From positions 3,608,669 through 3,672,668 of the forward strand of contig NC_017770.1 in the NCBI RefSeq assembly GCF_000242635.2: 64,000 bases of DNA, read 5' to 3'. Of this stretch, positions 19,667 through 30,495 are shown one piece after another (the stretch's first letter is position 1; every line of letters starts with the position of its first letter). This stretch comes from Solitalea canadensis DSM 3403 (GTDB lineage: Bacteria; Bacteroidota; Bacteroidia; Sphingobacteriales; Sphingobacteriaceae). A program made the translations under genes and the position numbers. The notes beneath the pieces were generated by a model, which was given only the letters and a program-made list of their open reading frames with translations, ran no database searches and was not told the DNA's origin.

Positions 19667-20206
19667 TCATCTCTTTAAATCATAACTAATTGGAGATTTC
19701 TCATTTGTAACCAAACGCCAACCTTTATTTAATTTCTGTTCAGCATTTGGACCAACATAAAATTCACCAATTTGTTTAAACTCTTTTTTTATTTTTTTAC
19801 TAAGATTATTAAATAATGTATTCGAATAGATATCATCAGAAATTGTTCCAATTGCGCCTGCTACTAAAACTCCTTCCTTAAATACACCTCCTGTTTTTAA
19901 CACAATACTTCTTGGATTGATCATTTGATCAATTGCATATTTAATTCCTCCTTTTCTCTGTGGAACTTCTCTAAATTTAACCGAGTCATCCTTTCCAATA
20001 ACTAAAAGATTTAAACAAAGGTTCCAATCACCTACATTAGCTACTCTTAAATTACTTACATCAAAAATCGAAGAATATTTAAGTATTTCTGAATAATCGA
20101 ACAAACCTGTAGCGTAATACTGTACGTTATTATTTGTTTCAAAATCTTGTAAAATGGATTTTAAGTCCTCTATATCGGAAAAAATAAAAATTTGCTTACT
20201 CTTCAT
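19667..20206 (-). CDS. Uncharacterised protein in RHS immunity region
   Basis: A 179-residue soluble protein without signal peptide or membrane helix. Distinct stretches are QIFIFSDIEDLKSILQDFE, VPQRKGGIKYAIDQ and FYVGPNAEQKL. It carries a basic C-terminus ending in YDLKR. Its ATG overlaps the stop codon of the upstream SUKH gene if that gene's reading frame is restored (ATGA overlap), which implies translational coupling. Genes in this position of RHS loci are commonly immunity proteins; that role here is inference, and I do not recognise the family with certainty. Confidence 0.75.
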   Translation of the reverse strand: MKSKQIFIFSDIEDLKSILQDFETNNNVQYYATGLFDYSEILKYSSIFDVSNLRVANVGDWNLCLNLLVIGKDDSVKFREVPQRKGGIKYAIDQMINPRSIVLKTGGVFKEGVLVAGAIGTISDDIYSNTLFNNLSKKIKKEFKQIGEFYVGPNAEQKLNKGWRLVTNEKSPISYDLKR

Positions 20207-20612
20207 TGGTTATATAAATACTGTACAAACTCTATCATATTGTTCCCACAGAATTCAATTGGATCTGTATTAAAATTTGACCTAAGGCCAAATGAATGTA
20301 TGTTAGTTCCTGTTTGTGAAATGCAAATCCAGTATCAGCTGAATCTTTTCCGAATAAATAATAGTCAGGGATTTGTTCCATTAAAATTTTATAATCCTCA
20401 TTTATCTCGATCAATTCTTCAATAGGAAATAAACAAAGCCAACTATTTTCACCAATTTCACCTTCTCCACCGTCAAATGCCTTCATCAAATCTATATAAT
20501 CATTTGGCTGTACAAAATCTAATTGATCTTGAACAGTTTTAATTAATTCATCTGATGCCCTATGTTCATTTTTCTCAATATCATTCAAATAAAAATTTAT
20601 TTTTTCGTTCAT
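20203..20612 (-). pseudogene. SUKH (SMI1/KNR4) family immunity gene with a frameshift
   Basis: The frame from ATG 20612 encodes a typical SUKH domain: YIDLMKAFDGGEGEIGENSW, then FPIEELIEINEDY. It then runs into an unrelated tail and stops at 20235. Shifting by one base near 20298 restores a family-like ending (HSFGLRSNFNTDP, then NNMIEFVQYLYNQ) that ends in a TGA at 20203, overlapping the ATG of the next gene. The restored end matches the intact paralogue's DDFKEFLEYL ending. So the gene is either broken by a one-base deletion or the sequence has an error. SUKH proteins neutralise nuclease and other toxins of polymorphic toxin systems. Confidence 0.8.
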
Positions 20613-20658
20613 TAAAGATTTATAATGATATAATGACTTCGTTTAATTATAGCTTGAA

Positions 20659-20693
20659 AAACAATAAACCCGATAAATCGGGCTTTATTGTTT
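20659..20693 (-). terminator. Hairpin terminator between the two SUKH genes
   Basis: A 16-17-bp stem with one bulge: arms AAACAATAAACCCGAT and ATCGGGCTTTATTGTTT with a two-base loop and T-rich flanks on either strand. It separates the toxin-SUKH unit (24598-20788) from the second SUKH module, so the latter probably has its own promoter. Confidence 0.75.
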
Positions 20694-20787
20694 TTATTAG
20701 TTAGTAGGTTATACTACTGCTGTTGTTTCAAATCAATATCTGTTAATTTTCTCTTTCTGCATTGATTTTTAGTACGAAATTGGAGAA

Positions 20788-21189
20788 TTATGCATTACTC
20801 AGGTATTCTAGAAATTCCTTAAAATCATCTCCACATTTTTCAGATTCCTCAATGGACATCCCAATAAAAGGAACTTGTACAAACGTTCCATCAATCTTTC
20901 TAATTGCGTATGCAGTACCACCTCCATCTGATCCTATTAAAAATAATTCTGGAGCAAATTCATTAACCATATAACCATGATTAAATTCAATAAGATCACT
21001 TGTTTTCCAAAGTATAACGTACGAGTTCTCCCCAACAAACCCTTCACCTCCGTTAAATTCATTCAGAAATAATAGAAACTCTTGTGGTAATGAAAAATCA
21101 ATTTGTGAGGTCAATTTTAATACATCATCATCATTCGGTTTTTCGTTTCTACTTACTTTATGAAGTAATTGTTCTATTTCAGTTTTCAT
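20788..21189 (-). CDS. SUKH (SMI1/KNR4) family immunity protein
   Basis: A 133-residue intact SUKH protein: LPQEFLLFLNEFNGGEGFVG near residues 34-53, a Trp/Ile strand VILWKTSDLIEFNHGY, the GSDGGGTAYAI strand and a C-terminal helix CGDDFKEFLEYLSNA. The domain is the most frequent immunity fold next to bacterial toxin genes. It starts 7 bp after the stop of the RHS gene with the HNH-like tail, the classic toxin-immunity order, so it is the likely cognate antidote. Confidence 0.88.
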   Translation of the reverse strand: MKTEIEQLLHKVSRNEKPNDDDVLKLTSQIDFSLPQEFLLFLNEFNGGEGFVGENSYVILWKTSDLIEFNHGYMVNEFAPELFLIGSDGGGTAYAIRKIDGTFVQVPFIGMSIEESEKCGDDFKEFLEYLSNA

Positions 21190-21196
21190 AGTTATT

Positions 21197-24100
21197 TCAA
21201 AATTTGTTTGTATCTCTCATTAATTTATTCCAAAAATTAGTGTATTGCTGATGTTCTTGAGGCGATAAAATAATCTTATTTGCTTGATCGGTTGGACTTC
21301 CTCCAAATTTGACAGGTTTTATTTCATGTATTTCTTTCCCAGCATACATTGAAGGATTTGCTTTCCTCATAGCCGCATTGGCTGAATTAGCTGTTTTTCT
21401 AGCCGCTGTTTGCTCTGTTCCTTCAAGTAATCTAAAGGTACCAGAAGGTTTAACTCCGCCTTGAGGATACCCAGTCCAGTCTACTATTGAAAATGATCCA
21501 TCTAACTTAGAAGCATCGCTTGCTACCTTTTTCGTTACGTTTCCTGCCCCTGAAGCAAAGCTTTTTTCGAGCTCAGCTCCAAGAAGTACAGTAGCAACAG
21601 CTGTACCCCAATCCCCAACAACTTCTCCTTTTTGTGTTACATCTCCATTTTTTAATGTATTAACATCCCTTTTTACGCCAGCTTTAATGTCTTTAATTAT
21701 TTTCCCTGGATGTGCAACAGTCGATGCAACATTTTTAGTAGTGCTAACAGGATCAGATGCAAAACTTGTTACCAGGTTCGTTGCTCCATTTACTGTACTA
21801 TTAACATTTTTTGTAATACCCCATCCAACGCCATTTAAGAACTTTAACCAATCATCACCAGGACCTCCGGCAGGAGACATACCATCTGGATCAATAAACC
21901 GAATTGGGTTATCAAAGGCATAATTGTACGGTGAATGCCTGCGCATCTTTTCCGCTAGCGGATCGATAACATTCCATCTCCCCAAAGTCGGGTCATACTG
22001 TCTTGTTCCGTAATCATACCATCCTGTTACATCCTGTTCCTCTTTACCGTTATAAAGATATTTATTCTGAGGAGAAGAATAAATATTGTTTGGCAGATTC
22101 ATCCGCATACCAAACGCATAGTAACTATCTTCCTGGAAAACCGTTCCATCTTCATTGACCGTTACCCGTACGTTACCTAAATTGTCTGTCAGGTTGTAGC
22201 GATAGATATATGGACTCGCTCCATTCTTATAAGCTATACCTTCTTCAGTTTGCATAAACTCAATCGAACCGTTCTTATACTGAATACCATCGACATATTC
22301 CAGAGAGTCAATTGTTCCTACCAATACCCGTCGTAGCTTTCGTCCTCCGGCATCATACACATACCGAACCGTTTGGGTGCCTTTCTTAATCAACGTTGGT
22401 AGGTTCAGGTAATTATATTGGATCGTATCCAGCCCCGCATTAAAATCGCGGGTTATGTTGCCATTTAAGTCATAGCGGTATTCAATGGACTGTGTTTTAC
22501 CGTTCACAAAGCCTGCAGTGGTTCCTTTATCTTCTACTGCTAGCAAACGGTTACCGCTATAGGTATAGGTCAGGGAATCAATCACCAAATTGCCTGTTGT
22601 TCTCCTACTTAATTTTTGAATATTGCCCATTAAATCATAGCCATCAATCCGTTCATTAAAACTGCCTCCGGCTGTACTTTGGGCATTCAACAGACGGTTC
22701 AGTTTGTCATAGCTAAAAGCATAACTTTGCTGCAGGTTCACCTTAGCTCCTTTCCAGTCCATCCCCGAGATATTGCCGTTGTACTGCGGAACTGTTCCAT
22801 TCTCGTACTTTAAGGTTAGTCCAAACTTATCAGTTCCCATTGATGCAGGGTCATTGATCTTGGTCAGCCAGCCGCGAATGTTGTAATTGTATTTAACCGT
22901 TTGCGTATACGTGCTGCCATTGTTGCGGGAGTTCAGCTTTTTAGTCACCTGCTGGCCCAATTCATTGTAGTCATAGGCTGCAAGGATAATCCGCTGCTCG
23001 CCGTTGATCTTCTGCAAGGTGCGTTTCTTCCGGCCCATGTGATCGTATTCATACCAGTTGATCACGGTAACAGCATTGCCATTACGTCCAGTATGCACCC
23101 GTTTTACCACTAAGGGTTGTCCAGTAAAACTGTACTTGGTATTGACTATATCTTTACCACCTACATAGTTTTGTTCTTGCTGCTGAATCACCCTTCCCTC
23201 CTTATCATAATAGTTAACTATCCAAAGTGAGTCATTGCTATTGAGCACCTTCACCATCGAACCGGTCAACAGACCATGGGTCATGTTGCTTTGAGTATTC
23301 AAGGTGTCAGTAACATAGGTATAGCCAGCAGGTTTTGAGAAATTATAATCATCATAATAATTAGCCGTAAGAACCTTCATGGTTGTTTGCGGCATGGTAT
23401 TGTTGGTGTATCCGTAATGAACAGCACCTTTGCTTTCCCATAGGATAGTTTGTCCGTTGATGTAATTTTGTAATACATCACGCGTGCCATTGGCCTGCAT
23501 GATACCTGTCAGGATCACCCTGCCTAAGGCATCATACTTATTAAAGCTCCATTCTTTATTAGGTGTTTTTAAACGCTGGTTGCCATCCTGGGTATAAACC
23601 ACCTGATCGAGCTTGTTATAAACGATATATTCCCAATCTTTCCCTGGGATTTTCTTTTCCACTACCCGCTGGCGGCTGTCATAATGGTAGCCGTATATCA
23701 GGTCTTTGAATTGGGTATCGGTTTCAGTAAAACTACTCACTGTTACTGCAGGAGGAAGTACGTAACGCAGGTTACCAAAATCATCGTACAGGTAATAGGT
23801 TGAGAGCGTTTCGGTTGTTTCCGCATTGTTTTTATTGAAGGTTCGTTTTAAAACAACTTTACCTTCTTTATCTTTAAACTCCTGAACCGTTCCGTGTACA
23901 CCATCGGCTGCTTTCCAGTTCTCATCTTTCAGAGTAGTTTTATACAACTGGTTAGCTGCGTAATTGGTAGTACTTGTGGCTCCGGTAGCGGTGATTGTCC
24001 AAAGTTTGACTTCAGTTGCGGTATTGGTGCCGTATTCAGTCTTTACGGTATTGCCTAAAAGCGTACTGATTCCTGTTGCATTTTTCAAGACCCGAAACGC

Positions 24101-24598
24101 TTTACCCGGAGCGCCTTGTTCGGTCGCTCGGTTTAAAGGCGAGGTCTCAAAGATGGTTTCCGAAAACGGGAAACTAGTGGTATCAATAGACTGGGTTGCT
24201 AGTTTGTAATGAGCCCAAACGCCTTGCCCTGCGGTTAAGGCATTGGTTTTATAGCTGCCGTCCTGCAATCCGGTGATATTACTGTAAGGCAGGTATTTTT
24301 TAGTTTCTCGTCCCATATTGTCATATGTAAATGGTTGTACAATGTCTTTAGCATTGGTAGCAGCCTGTTTTTGCACCGTTTGCAGTGGTCGACCCAGACC
24401 GTCAAAATATTGAATGGACGTTTGCTGTTGCGTATAATTTAAACTATTTAATGCATTAGGATCTGTTACCGGAATTAGTGGTGTACGACTTTGTACATAG
24501 TTTTGGTTGCTGCTCTGCCCCAAACTGATAAAAGGCAGGCAGAACAATAACCAGGCTATCAGCTTGGGAATGCTATTCATAATGATTAATTTTTTCAT
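21197..24598 (-). CDS. RHS/YD-repeat protein with C-terminal HNH-like nuclease toxin tail
   Basis: A 1133-residue secreted protein. The signal peptide ([15 protein letters not shown]) is followed by a DUF6443-like segment ([18 protein letters not shown]), many YD repeats (such as [10 protein letters not shown]-type strands and [13 protein letters not shown]), and the RHS core end [17 protein letters not shown] with [15 protein letters not shown] near residues 860-900. After DPDGM (about residue 902) comes a variable 230-residue tail ending in [20 protein letters not shown] and EHQQYTNFW, a His-Asn-His arrangement typical of HNH-superfamily nuclease toxins. RHS shells encapsulate and deliver such toxins. 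The SUKH gene 7 bp downstream is the probable immunity gene. Confidence 0.88.
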   Translation of the reverse strand: MKKLIIMNSIPKLIAWLLFCLPFISLGQSSNQNYVQSRTPLIPVTDPNALNSLNYTQQQTSIQYFDGLGRPLQTVQKQAATNAKDIVQPFTYDNMGRETKKYLPYSNITGLQDGSYKTNALTAGQGVWAHYKLATQSIDTTSFPFSETIFETSPLNRATEQGAPGKAFRVLKNATGISTLLGNTVKTEYGTNTATEVKLWTITATGATSTTNYAANQLYKTTLKDENWKAADGVHGTVQEFKDKEGKVVLKRTFNKNNAETTETLSTYYLYDDFGNLRYVLPPAVTVSSFTETDTQFKDLIYGYHYDSRQRVVEKKIPGKDWEYIVYNKLDQVVYTQDGNQRLKTPNKEWSFNKYDALGRVILTGIMQANGTRDVLQNYINGQTILWESKGAVHYGYTNNTMPQTTMKVLTANYYDDYNFSKPAGYTYVTDTLNTQSNMTHGLLTGSMVKVLNSNDSLWIVNYYDKEGRVIQQQEQNYVGGKDIVNTKYSFTGQPLVVKRVHTGRNGNAVTVINWYEYDHMGRKKRTLQKINGEQRIILAAYDYNELGQQVTKKLNSRNNGSTYTQTVKYNYNIRGWLTKINDPASMGTDKFGLTLKYENGTVPQYNGNISGMDWKGAKVNLQQSYAFSYDKLNRLLNAQSTAGGSFNERIDGYDLMGNIQKLSRRTTGNLVIDSLTYTYSGNRLLAVEDKGTTAGFVNGKTQSIEYRYDLNGNITRDFNAGLDTIQYNYLNLPTLIKKGTQTVRYVYDAGGRKLRRVLVGTIDSLEYVDGIQYKNGSIEFMQTEEGIAYKNGASPYIYRYNLTDNLGNVRVTVNEDGTVFQEDSYYAFGMRMNLPNNIYSSPQNKYLYNGKEEQDVTGWYDYGTRQYDPTLGRWNVIDPLAEKMRRHSPYNYAFDNPIRFIDPDGMSPAGGPGDDWLKFLNGVGWGITKNVNSTVNGATNLVTSFASDPVSTTKNVASTVAHPGKIIKDIKAGVKRDVNTLKNGDVTQKGEVVGDWGTAVATVLLGAELEKSFASGAGNVTKKVASDASKLDGSFSIVDWTGYPQGGVKPSGTFRLLEGTEQTAARKTANSANAAMRKANPSMYAGKEIHEIKPVKFGGSPTDQANKIILSPQEHQQYTNFWNKLMRDTNKF

Positions 24599-24679
24599 TC
24601 TCGTTAAATCGATTAGGATATTCTGTTTTCATAGTTGCAGGTTGACCATGCAATTTTTAGGATAGATTTATCACTTTCA

Positions 24680-27600
24680 TTAATAAATTAGTATATTCTT
24701 AGGTAATACATTCATGAGGGTTACCCGGTCATTACTTATACCGCCACCAACTCCTATATAACTGCCTCCATATTTAACAGAAAAGGAGCCTTGTGTATTT
24801 TCCCTACTAAAAGCTACTGTGTATAGCCCATAAGGTAGATAGAATGCATCTGAAGCACCGCCTATTATTACTTTGGAATAAACAATCTGTCCTTGCTGAT
24901 TGGTAAAAGTGAATTTCACCACTAAGGCTTGAGTAGTGTTTGAGGCTGAAACCAAAATCATTTGTTGGTCGCAGGTGCCTATATTATTGGCATTGGTTTT
25001 ACCGTTTTGCAGGATCTCTTCAGTTGCCATACGGTTAGCGTCCGCTAGTGAAATAGTAGACGAATATTTTCCAGCCGGCACCGTGTAAGTAACATTTGAT
25101 CCGGTAAAACCAACAGCACAATCTTTTGTAAATACCTGGCTTTGCTCCGTATTATAGTAGAGTGTAGCATTACAGTTTGTTGGTTCTCCCGTTACACTGT
25201 AACAAAACGAACTAGTAATATTTCGATCGGCATCTCTGATTAATTTTAACCGTTGATTTTCGTCGTATTCATAATAGAATGTTTCACCTTTTTCATTAAT
25301 CGTAGAGATGATTCCTACTGCCGGTTCATAATTATAAGTGTTCAATTTTGAATCAGCAGGATATACGCTGATATCATCCACACTTACAGTGGATGCAAAG
25401 GTTTTATCTCCGGTATAATCTTCGACATAGTATACCCACTGTGATCCGTTCCATTGAAACCAACTGATCTTATAGGCTCTGGTGTTAGGTTTTGTAAAGG
25501 GAACTTTAAAGGTCCGGTTGTAATTGAGTTTTTCTCCGCAGTGGGCCTTAATGGGAGCTGTTGGGGCGGTTACATCTTCTTCAAATCCTTCATAATAAAA
25601 TTCACTATCTAATGCGTTTTCACAGACTGCAATCGGGAATAGATTCTTGTATCCCCATTTATATCCTTTAGCAGGAGCTGAGGTGGGTTTCAGTGTGGTT
25701 AAGTTAGCTGTAGCATTATAGTTATAGGTGAAACGCTCTGACATTCGGGTGTCATAAATAAAGTCTTCGGGAGCAGTGCTACTAGTGATCTGAAATGCGC
25801 GAAAATCTGTTAACGGAGTTGATGTTTCCAATTGATATTCCTTGTAAGGAGCTAAAAAGAAAGAGCCGTCCGGTTTATTAAATGAAAACTTTTTATAAGT
25901 TGTTAATTCAGCATTCATTACTTTTTCTACACCACCGAGTTTTTTGTATGTAATCGTTTGAACTGGTGTTCCAACCATATTTTTTTCTAAAAGCGCCTGG
26001 ATTTGATAACTAAACGGATAATTGTACCTTAAAATGCTTTCGACGCCGTCACTATTTGAGGTTCGGTCTTCTACCATTTTATTGTAAACAGGGTCGTATA
26101 CATAGGAACGAATCGATTGTACTGTATTAATATCGTTATTGAATTCAGTAGTAGTCTGCTTGGTAAGATAGGTTTGATAAGTAAAAGTCTTAATGGCCGT
26201 GGCTCTAAAAACAATCAGATTATTAAACGTTCTTCCACCGCAGACAATGGCCCTTACATGGTTGTCGAATCGGTTAGGATCATTGTTGTATTCATTAACA
26301 ACCTGCTTTACCAGTTTTTTGCTGCTATCATAAAAGTATTGACCCAATAATTTACCTCTTTCCAGTGCCAGACTGTTAAAGGGCTCTGTTTTTAAAACAT
26401 CACGCGTAGAATAAACAGCTCCTGCAAAGGGCTGATCCCGGTAGCGAGCCTGGTCATGATTGGAAAATTTATTGACCACAAAGCTTCCGTCAGTGCTTGT
26501 TTAGTGACTTCTGTATAGGTAACATGATTACCATTGGTATTATTAAGCGGACCGATGAACTGATCTCTCCAAAACCAATAATTAATCCAATCTGAACCGT
26601 ATAAAAAAGAACCTTCATCCAAATACTGCGGATAGCCCGCAAGTATTCCACTTGATAAAGAACCACCACTCTTATAGTTCTTGACATATGAATAGGTTTT
26701 CACAATCAAACTATCCCGGTTACTATCCTGGTGGGTGATTTTCTTTATCCTTAATCCACCTGCATATTTGTTTATCAACAAGGTGTCCAGGCCAAACGGA
26801 TGCTTGGTGGCTATAGTAGAATAAGTATTGGCTTCATAATCAAATTTTGTATAACCACCTGTTGGATATTTGATCTCTTTTAGAATACCCGCCTGCATGA
26901 ATGCAGGATTAGGTTCCCTACTCAATGTATAAGGGACGACATCACTTTTGGTATAGCTGGTCGATGGTCTGGTGTTATCAAAATAATCAGCCCCGCCATG
27001 ATAATAGCCCCAATGATCTACCTTTCGTGAATTATAGGAAGGCAAAGGTGTCGGGTCATAAACAAAAGTGTAGCTGTTTTTATTGGATTCTTTAAGAGAG
27101 GTCAGCATTAATCTTTTAGTTACATCATTGGTATAGGTAAATTTTACCTTCTTAAGTAATCTGTTATTAAATACCGAATTAATAGCTATACTGTCCAGTT
27201 TAAGCCATCTGTCAAAATTCTTGGTTTCATAACCTCCATATCCGGCAATATCAGCGTAATGGGTATAGTCGGTGTTGGCAAGTCCTGCTGGGTGATCAAA
27301 TTTCAGCTCTGTGCTTTTAGACCTGTAAAACTTGATTTTTTCAGTTGGAGTTTCAATTTCACTTAGGTAAGAAGGGTTTGTGATGCTTATCGTTACATTT
27401 TTAAGGTCAATAGTTGGTTTTCTCTCCACTCCTCCCATGGTATAGGATGCCAAAATAGAGGTATTAGTGAATGAAATATTTATTCCATCCCGCTCATATT
27501 TTAAGCTAATCTCCTTTCCGGAAGGAGTTATTACTTTAGTTAACTGCCAGCTATTGGCAATGATGTTTTCATTATAGTTTCCGGCAGTTTCGTATTGCCC

Positions 27601-28371
27601 CCTTGTAAACTCAATCGATTCAGGAGTTCCACCAAAAAAATACTTCGTGCCATCATCAGCAGTAATTATAAATTCATGAAATATTTTTTTTAGCACAACA
27701 TCCGGGCAATTTGTTTGACCCTTTAATACAAAGTTGTCTTTTAAAGTGACCTCAATTTTAAAGTAATCGGGCTGAGATGTTCTAACCCGCCAATGACCTG
27801 TATGATCCCAAAAGAAACTGCCGGAAAATGGACCGAAACTAAAAATAAATTCATCTGGGTTAGGCAATACTGAAGGTGGGGTAACTGAGGTATACCTTAC
27901 CAGGTTTCCGCTGCCACTAAACCAATCAGCCCTGTCAATATCTGAATAATGGTAGTAGTAACTCCGTAAATCATTCTCTGTATAAAACTCATCAGTACCA
28001 TTATTAATGACGCGGGTAATTGTTCCGCCTGACGTAAGATTCCAGCCTAATCCCACCCATCCCGGGTGATTATCAGGTTTTATTCCACTTGCGTGATAGT
28101 TAAGCTCTATAGGTAAGGTTACATTGTCAACCTTGATAGTGTAAAATGGTATTGAGGTTTGTGCAAGACCATTAAATAATGATACAGGGACCTGTCCATA
28201 CTGGCCCAAACTTGCTGCATTTGCTGATGGTAAATTGATTTTTGGAACGTTATCCGATTGTATATACTGGGCGTTTGAAGTCAAAGGAAATAACGCAAGA
28301 AAAACAAGGAGTTTAAGCTTTATTAATGTGTTTAAAAAATGAAACATCTTAGGGTTTATTTTACAATTCAT
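24680..28371 (-). pseudogene. RHS-locus partner protein (DUF5977-type), split by a frameshift
   Basis: Two overlapping frames make one gene. The 5' part (from ATG 28371 or, for the signal peptide MFHFLNTLIKLKLLVFLALF, ATG 28347) holds LNYHASGIKPDNHPGW and GLGWNLTSGGTITRV and runs off frame to a stop at 26392. The 3' part reads FVVNKFSNHDQARYRD onward to 24680. One missing base near 26487 (in ACGGAAGCTTTG on the minus strand) explains both; the restored product would be about 1230 residues. The 3' half contains a DUF5977-like segment (CAVGFTGSNVTYTVPAGKYS). Such proteins precede RHS genes in Bacteroidota and are secreted; their role in the toxin system is unclear. The gap to the RHS gene is 81 bp. 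Confidence 0.8.
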
Positions 28372-28931
28372 AACCACTAGTAATTTTAAAATGTGTATTG
28401 ATTAGCAATAGAATTTGCTTAAAAGGGATGTAGATGTGTTGTAGTAAATAGATTATGCTATGGTTGGTATAAATAATTTCATGGTAAAGCATTTACAAAT
28501 TAACACTTCCTTAAATCTTTTACTTGCTTTAAGGTTTTAACAAGTTTCTATAAATGCAATCTATGTTTCATTTTTATTAATAAATATTCGCAAAAATCAT
28601 TTTACCACTCAATTTGTCCTTTTTTATTGCAAGAGATCATAGAGAAAAAATTTGTTTCTTGGAGAAAATAGAAAAACAAAAAAAGCCGCCCTGTATCTTA
28701 AAGGCGGCTTAATCCAATCAGCGCTTTCCAGGACGCTTTATGATATGGACGGTTTCTACTAAAACAAAATCGAAAGAATAACCGTAATTTTACTATTCGT
28801 AAAACACAAACTAACATTCAAATTGTATTAATCTGTTTCATCTCATTTATAGGAAAACAATAGCGAAACTATAACAATAAATTTGTTCATGAATTAACAC
28901 ACAGGCTTTCTTCTGGAATTGAAAGTGTTTT
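28372..28931. other. Intergenic region upstream of the RHS locus, no gene seen
   Basis: A 560-bp AT-rich spacer. It holds the presumed minus-strand promoter of the RHS locus and a terminator at 28670-28710 for transcripts arriving from the IS. No coding frame is convincing. Confidence 0.5.
28670..28710 (-). terminator. Intrinsic terminator downstream of the insertion sequence
   Basis: Stem AAGCCGCC / GGCGGCTT with a 12-nt loop; on the minus strand a T-rich run follows the second arm. It would stop transcription coming from the transposase genes before the RHS locus. Confidence 0.8.
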
Positions 28932-28964
28932 GGATTTTTATGGATCAGGTCCAAAATCTGTGGA

Positions 28965-29795
28965 CTAAGCATATAATTTAGCCAGCCTGAAAAGGAAAAA
29001 ATTCACATTTCCCACCCCTCTGTATTGAGCTCTGAACGCTTTGATCTTGGCATTGAACGATTCGGCCGAAGCATTGGTACTTTTGTTGTCGAAGTAGTTG
29101 AGTATGTGTTGGTGGTGATTAATAATTGTTCTGGAGAGGGTATTGAACGACTTGAATCCCGATTGTTCCACCAGTTCGTTCCATTTGGCCAATCTTACAA
29201 AAGCATATAATTTATCTGTGGTAGTACTAAAGATCCAGGATAATTTTTGAGTGAGTTCATAGGCTTTTCTTAGATCGGGGTATTTTTCAAATAACAGGCT
29301 GGCCCTCTGGGCCTGTTCGGCAGTCCAGTTATCCTCTTTTTTATACAAGAGGTACCTGCTTCTGGCCAACAGTTGCTTGAGCGTATCTCCATTGGAGAGA
29401 ACCGGAGGGCAGTAGGTTACTTGGGCTGTTTTAGCATCTTCTATTGCTTGATTTTCTGCATCGATTGCTTGCCAGCGGTATTTAATTCTCATCTCCTGCA
29501 AGGCTTCTGTGGCCAACTGCTGCACATGAAACCGATCGATCACCCGGGTGGCATTGGGAAAACACTTCTTGACAATCAGGCTCATGTTGCCCGCCAGGTC
29601 CAGGGTTATTTCCTGTACCTTATTGCGTTGTTTCGGCGATAGCTTTTGCAACAAAGGGATGATCGTTTCCGATTTAGTGCCTTCCATAATGGCCACTAAA
29701 GTTCCTGCCTTCCCTTTTGCCTGTTTGTTAGTCACCACCGTATAGAGCTCTCCGTGAGAGAGCGAGGTTTCATCAATCGATAGAAAAGGTCCCAT
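28965..29795 (-). CDS. ISAon1-like transposase, catalytic part
   Basis: A 276-residue frame from the first ATG; the same frame is open up to 29894, with family-like residues before that ATG (KKLQRYYRDKLSDYSLWEHK). It holds the three acidic catalytic blocks of an ISL3-type DDE transposase: SIDETSLSHGELYTV, TLDLAGNMSLIVKKCFP with DRFHVQQLA, and a C-terminal NASAESFNAKIKAFR. It would cut and join the IS ends. The N-terminal domain is encoded in the same frame upstream but is separated by two in-frame stops, so activity depends on frameshifting or has been lost. Confidence 0.85.
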   Translation of the reverse strand: MGPFLSIDETSLSHGELYTVVTNKQAKGKAGTLVAIMEGTKSETIIPLLQKLSPKQRNKVQEITLDLAGNMSLIVKKCFPNATRVIDRFHVQQLATEALQEMRIKYRWQAIDAENQAIEDAKTAQVTYCPPVLSNGDTLKQLLARSRYLLYKKEDNWTAEQAQRASLLFEKYPDLRKAYELTQKLSWIFSTTTDKLYAFVRLAKWNELVEQSGFKSFNTLSRTIINHHQHILNYFDNKSTNASAESFNAKIKAFRAQYRGVGNVNFFLFRLAKLYA

Positions 29796-29927
29796 ATTCT
29801 GTTCAAAGACAAGTCCCTTGCGAGCATTCTCTTTGTGTTCCCAAAGGGAGTAGTCACTGAGTTTATCCCGATAATAGCGTTGCAGTTTTTTACCCTAATG
29901 CCGTAAAATGAACCGATCGTTTGCAGG

Positions 29928-30293
29928 CTATGTGCCTTGGTATCGGCTGATAGCTTTTAAAAAAGCGGCAAAATCCTGGGTGATTCGCGTTCCCTTGGCC
30001 ACTACCTCCCAGTTACGGAAAACCACTTTATTGCTATCTAAATTCAGCCATCGGCGACGCTTCACGTGCAAGAACACCTCCCGGCCACGGAGGGGAAAAT
30101 CCTGTAAAATCACTTCATCGAAAAAACCTTTGGATTGCAGCCGGTTGGACTGGTACTCCAGGGGAATACTATTGAGTTCTTCCAGGTAAATATGAATGGA
30201 GTTGGCCTGCGTTTTATGGTCAACCACTTTGAAATAATCTGAAACACCTTCGGGAATAACCAAGTGAAGAAGGGCTTGAAAGGAATCGTGCAT
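29928..30293 (-). CDS. ISAon1-like transposase, N-terminal region
   Basis: From ATG 30293 this 121-residue frame encodes the DNA-binding N-terminal region of ISAon1-type transposases: LHLVIPEGVSDYFKVVDH, SIHIYLEELNSIPLEYQ, then GFFDEVILQDFPLRGREV and VVAKGTRITQDFAAFLKAI. It ends with TAG. Family-like residues continue in another frame (HSLQTIGSFYGI) and return to this frame near a slippery AAAAAAC at 29885-29891. Separate annotation of the N-terminal region is common in this IS group. Confidence 0.75.
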   Translation of the reverse strand: MHDSFQALLHLVIPEGVSDYFKVVDHKTQANSIHIYLEELNSIPLEYQSNRLQSKGFFDEVILQDFPLRGREVFLHVKRRRWLNLDSNKVVFRNWEVVAKGTRITQDFAAFLKAISRYQGT

Positions 30294-30461
30294 TATTCTT
30301 TTTTTGATCCACAAAAATCAGCTTTTAGCCTAAACTCCACAACTTTTGTTCCTGTTCCATTTTTATTAAAAAGTAGGAATAGGGAAAAGTTTTTAAAACA
30401 AATGAAATATGTGGGTCCAGCTGACCGAACTGTTTTATACTTACCACAAATAGCCATAAAC

Positions 30462-30491
30462 AAAAAAAGCCTCACATTTCTGTGAGGCTTT
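30462..30491 (-). terminator. Intrinsic terminator of the tRNA-Asn pair
   Basis: Perfect 11-bp stem AAAGCCTCACA / TGTGAGGCTTT with a TTTC loop; on the minus strand a run of T follows. It lies 4 bp beyond the 3' end of the second tRNA. Confidence 0.85.
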
Positions 30492-30495
30492 TCTG

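Larger units (their letters stand above)
28932..30320 (-). mobile_element. ISAon1-like (ISL3 family) insertion sequence
   Basis: The element carries a two-part ISL3-type transposase. Imperfect inverted repeats flank it: GGATTTTTATGGATCAGG at 28932-28949 and, in inverted orientation, TGATTTTTGTGGATCAAA at 30303-30320 (14 of 18 identical, a 13/14 core). They lie 15 bp beyond the transposase stop and 10 bp beyond the upstream ATG. I could not find a clear 8-bp target duplication, so the exact ends are provisional. It separates the RHS locus from the tRNA genes. Confidence 0.6.
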
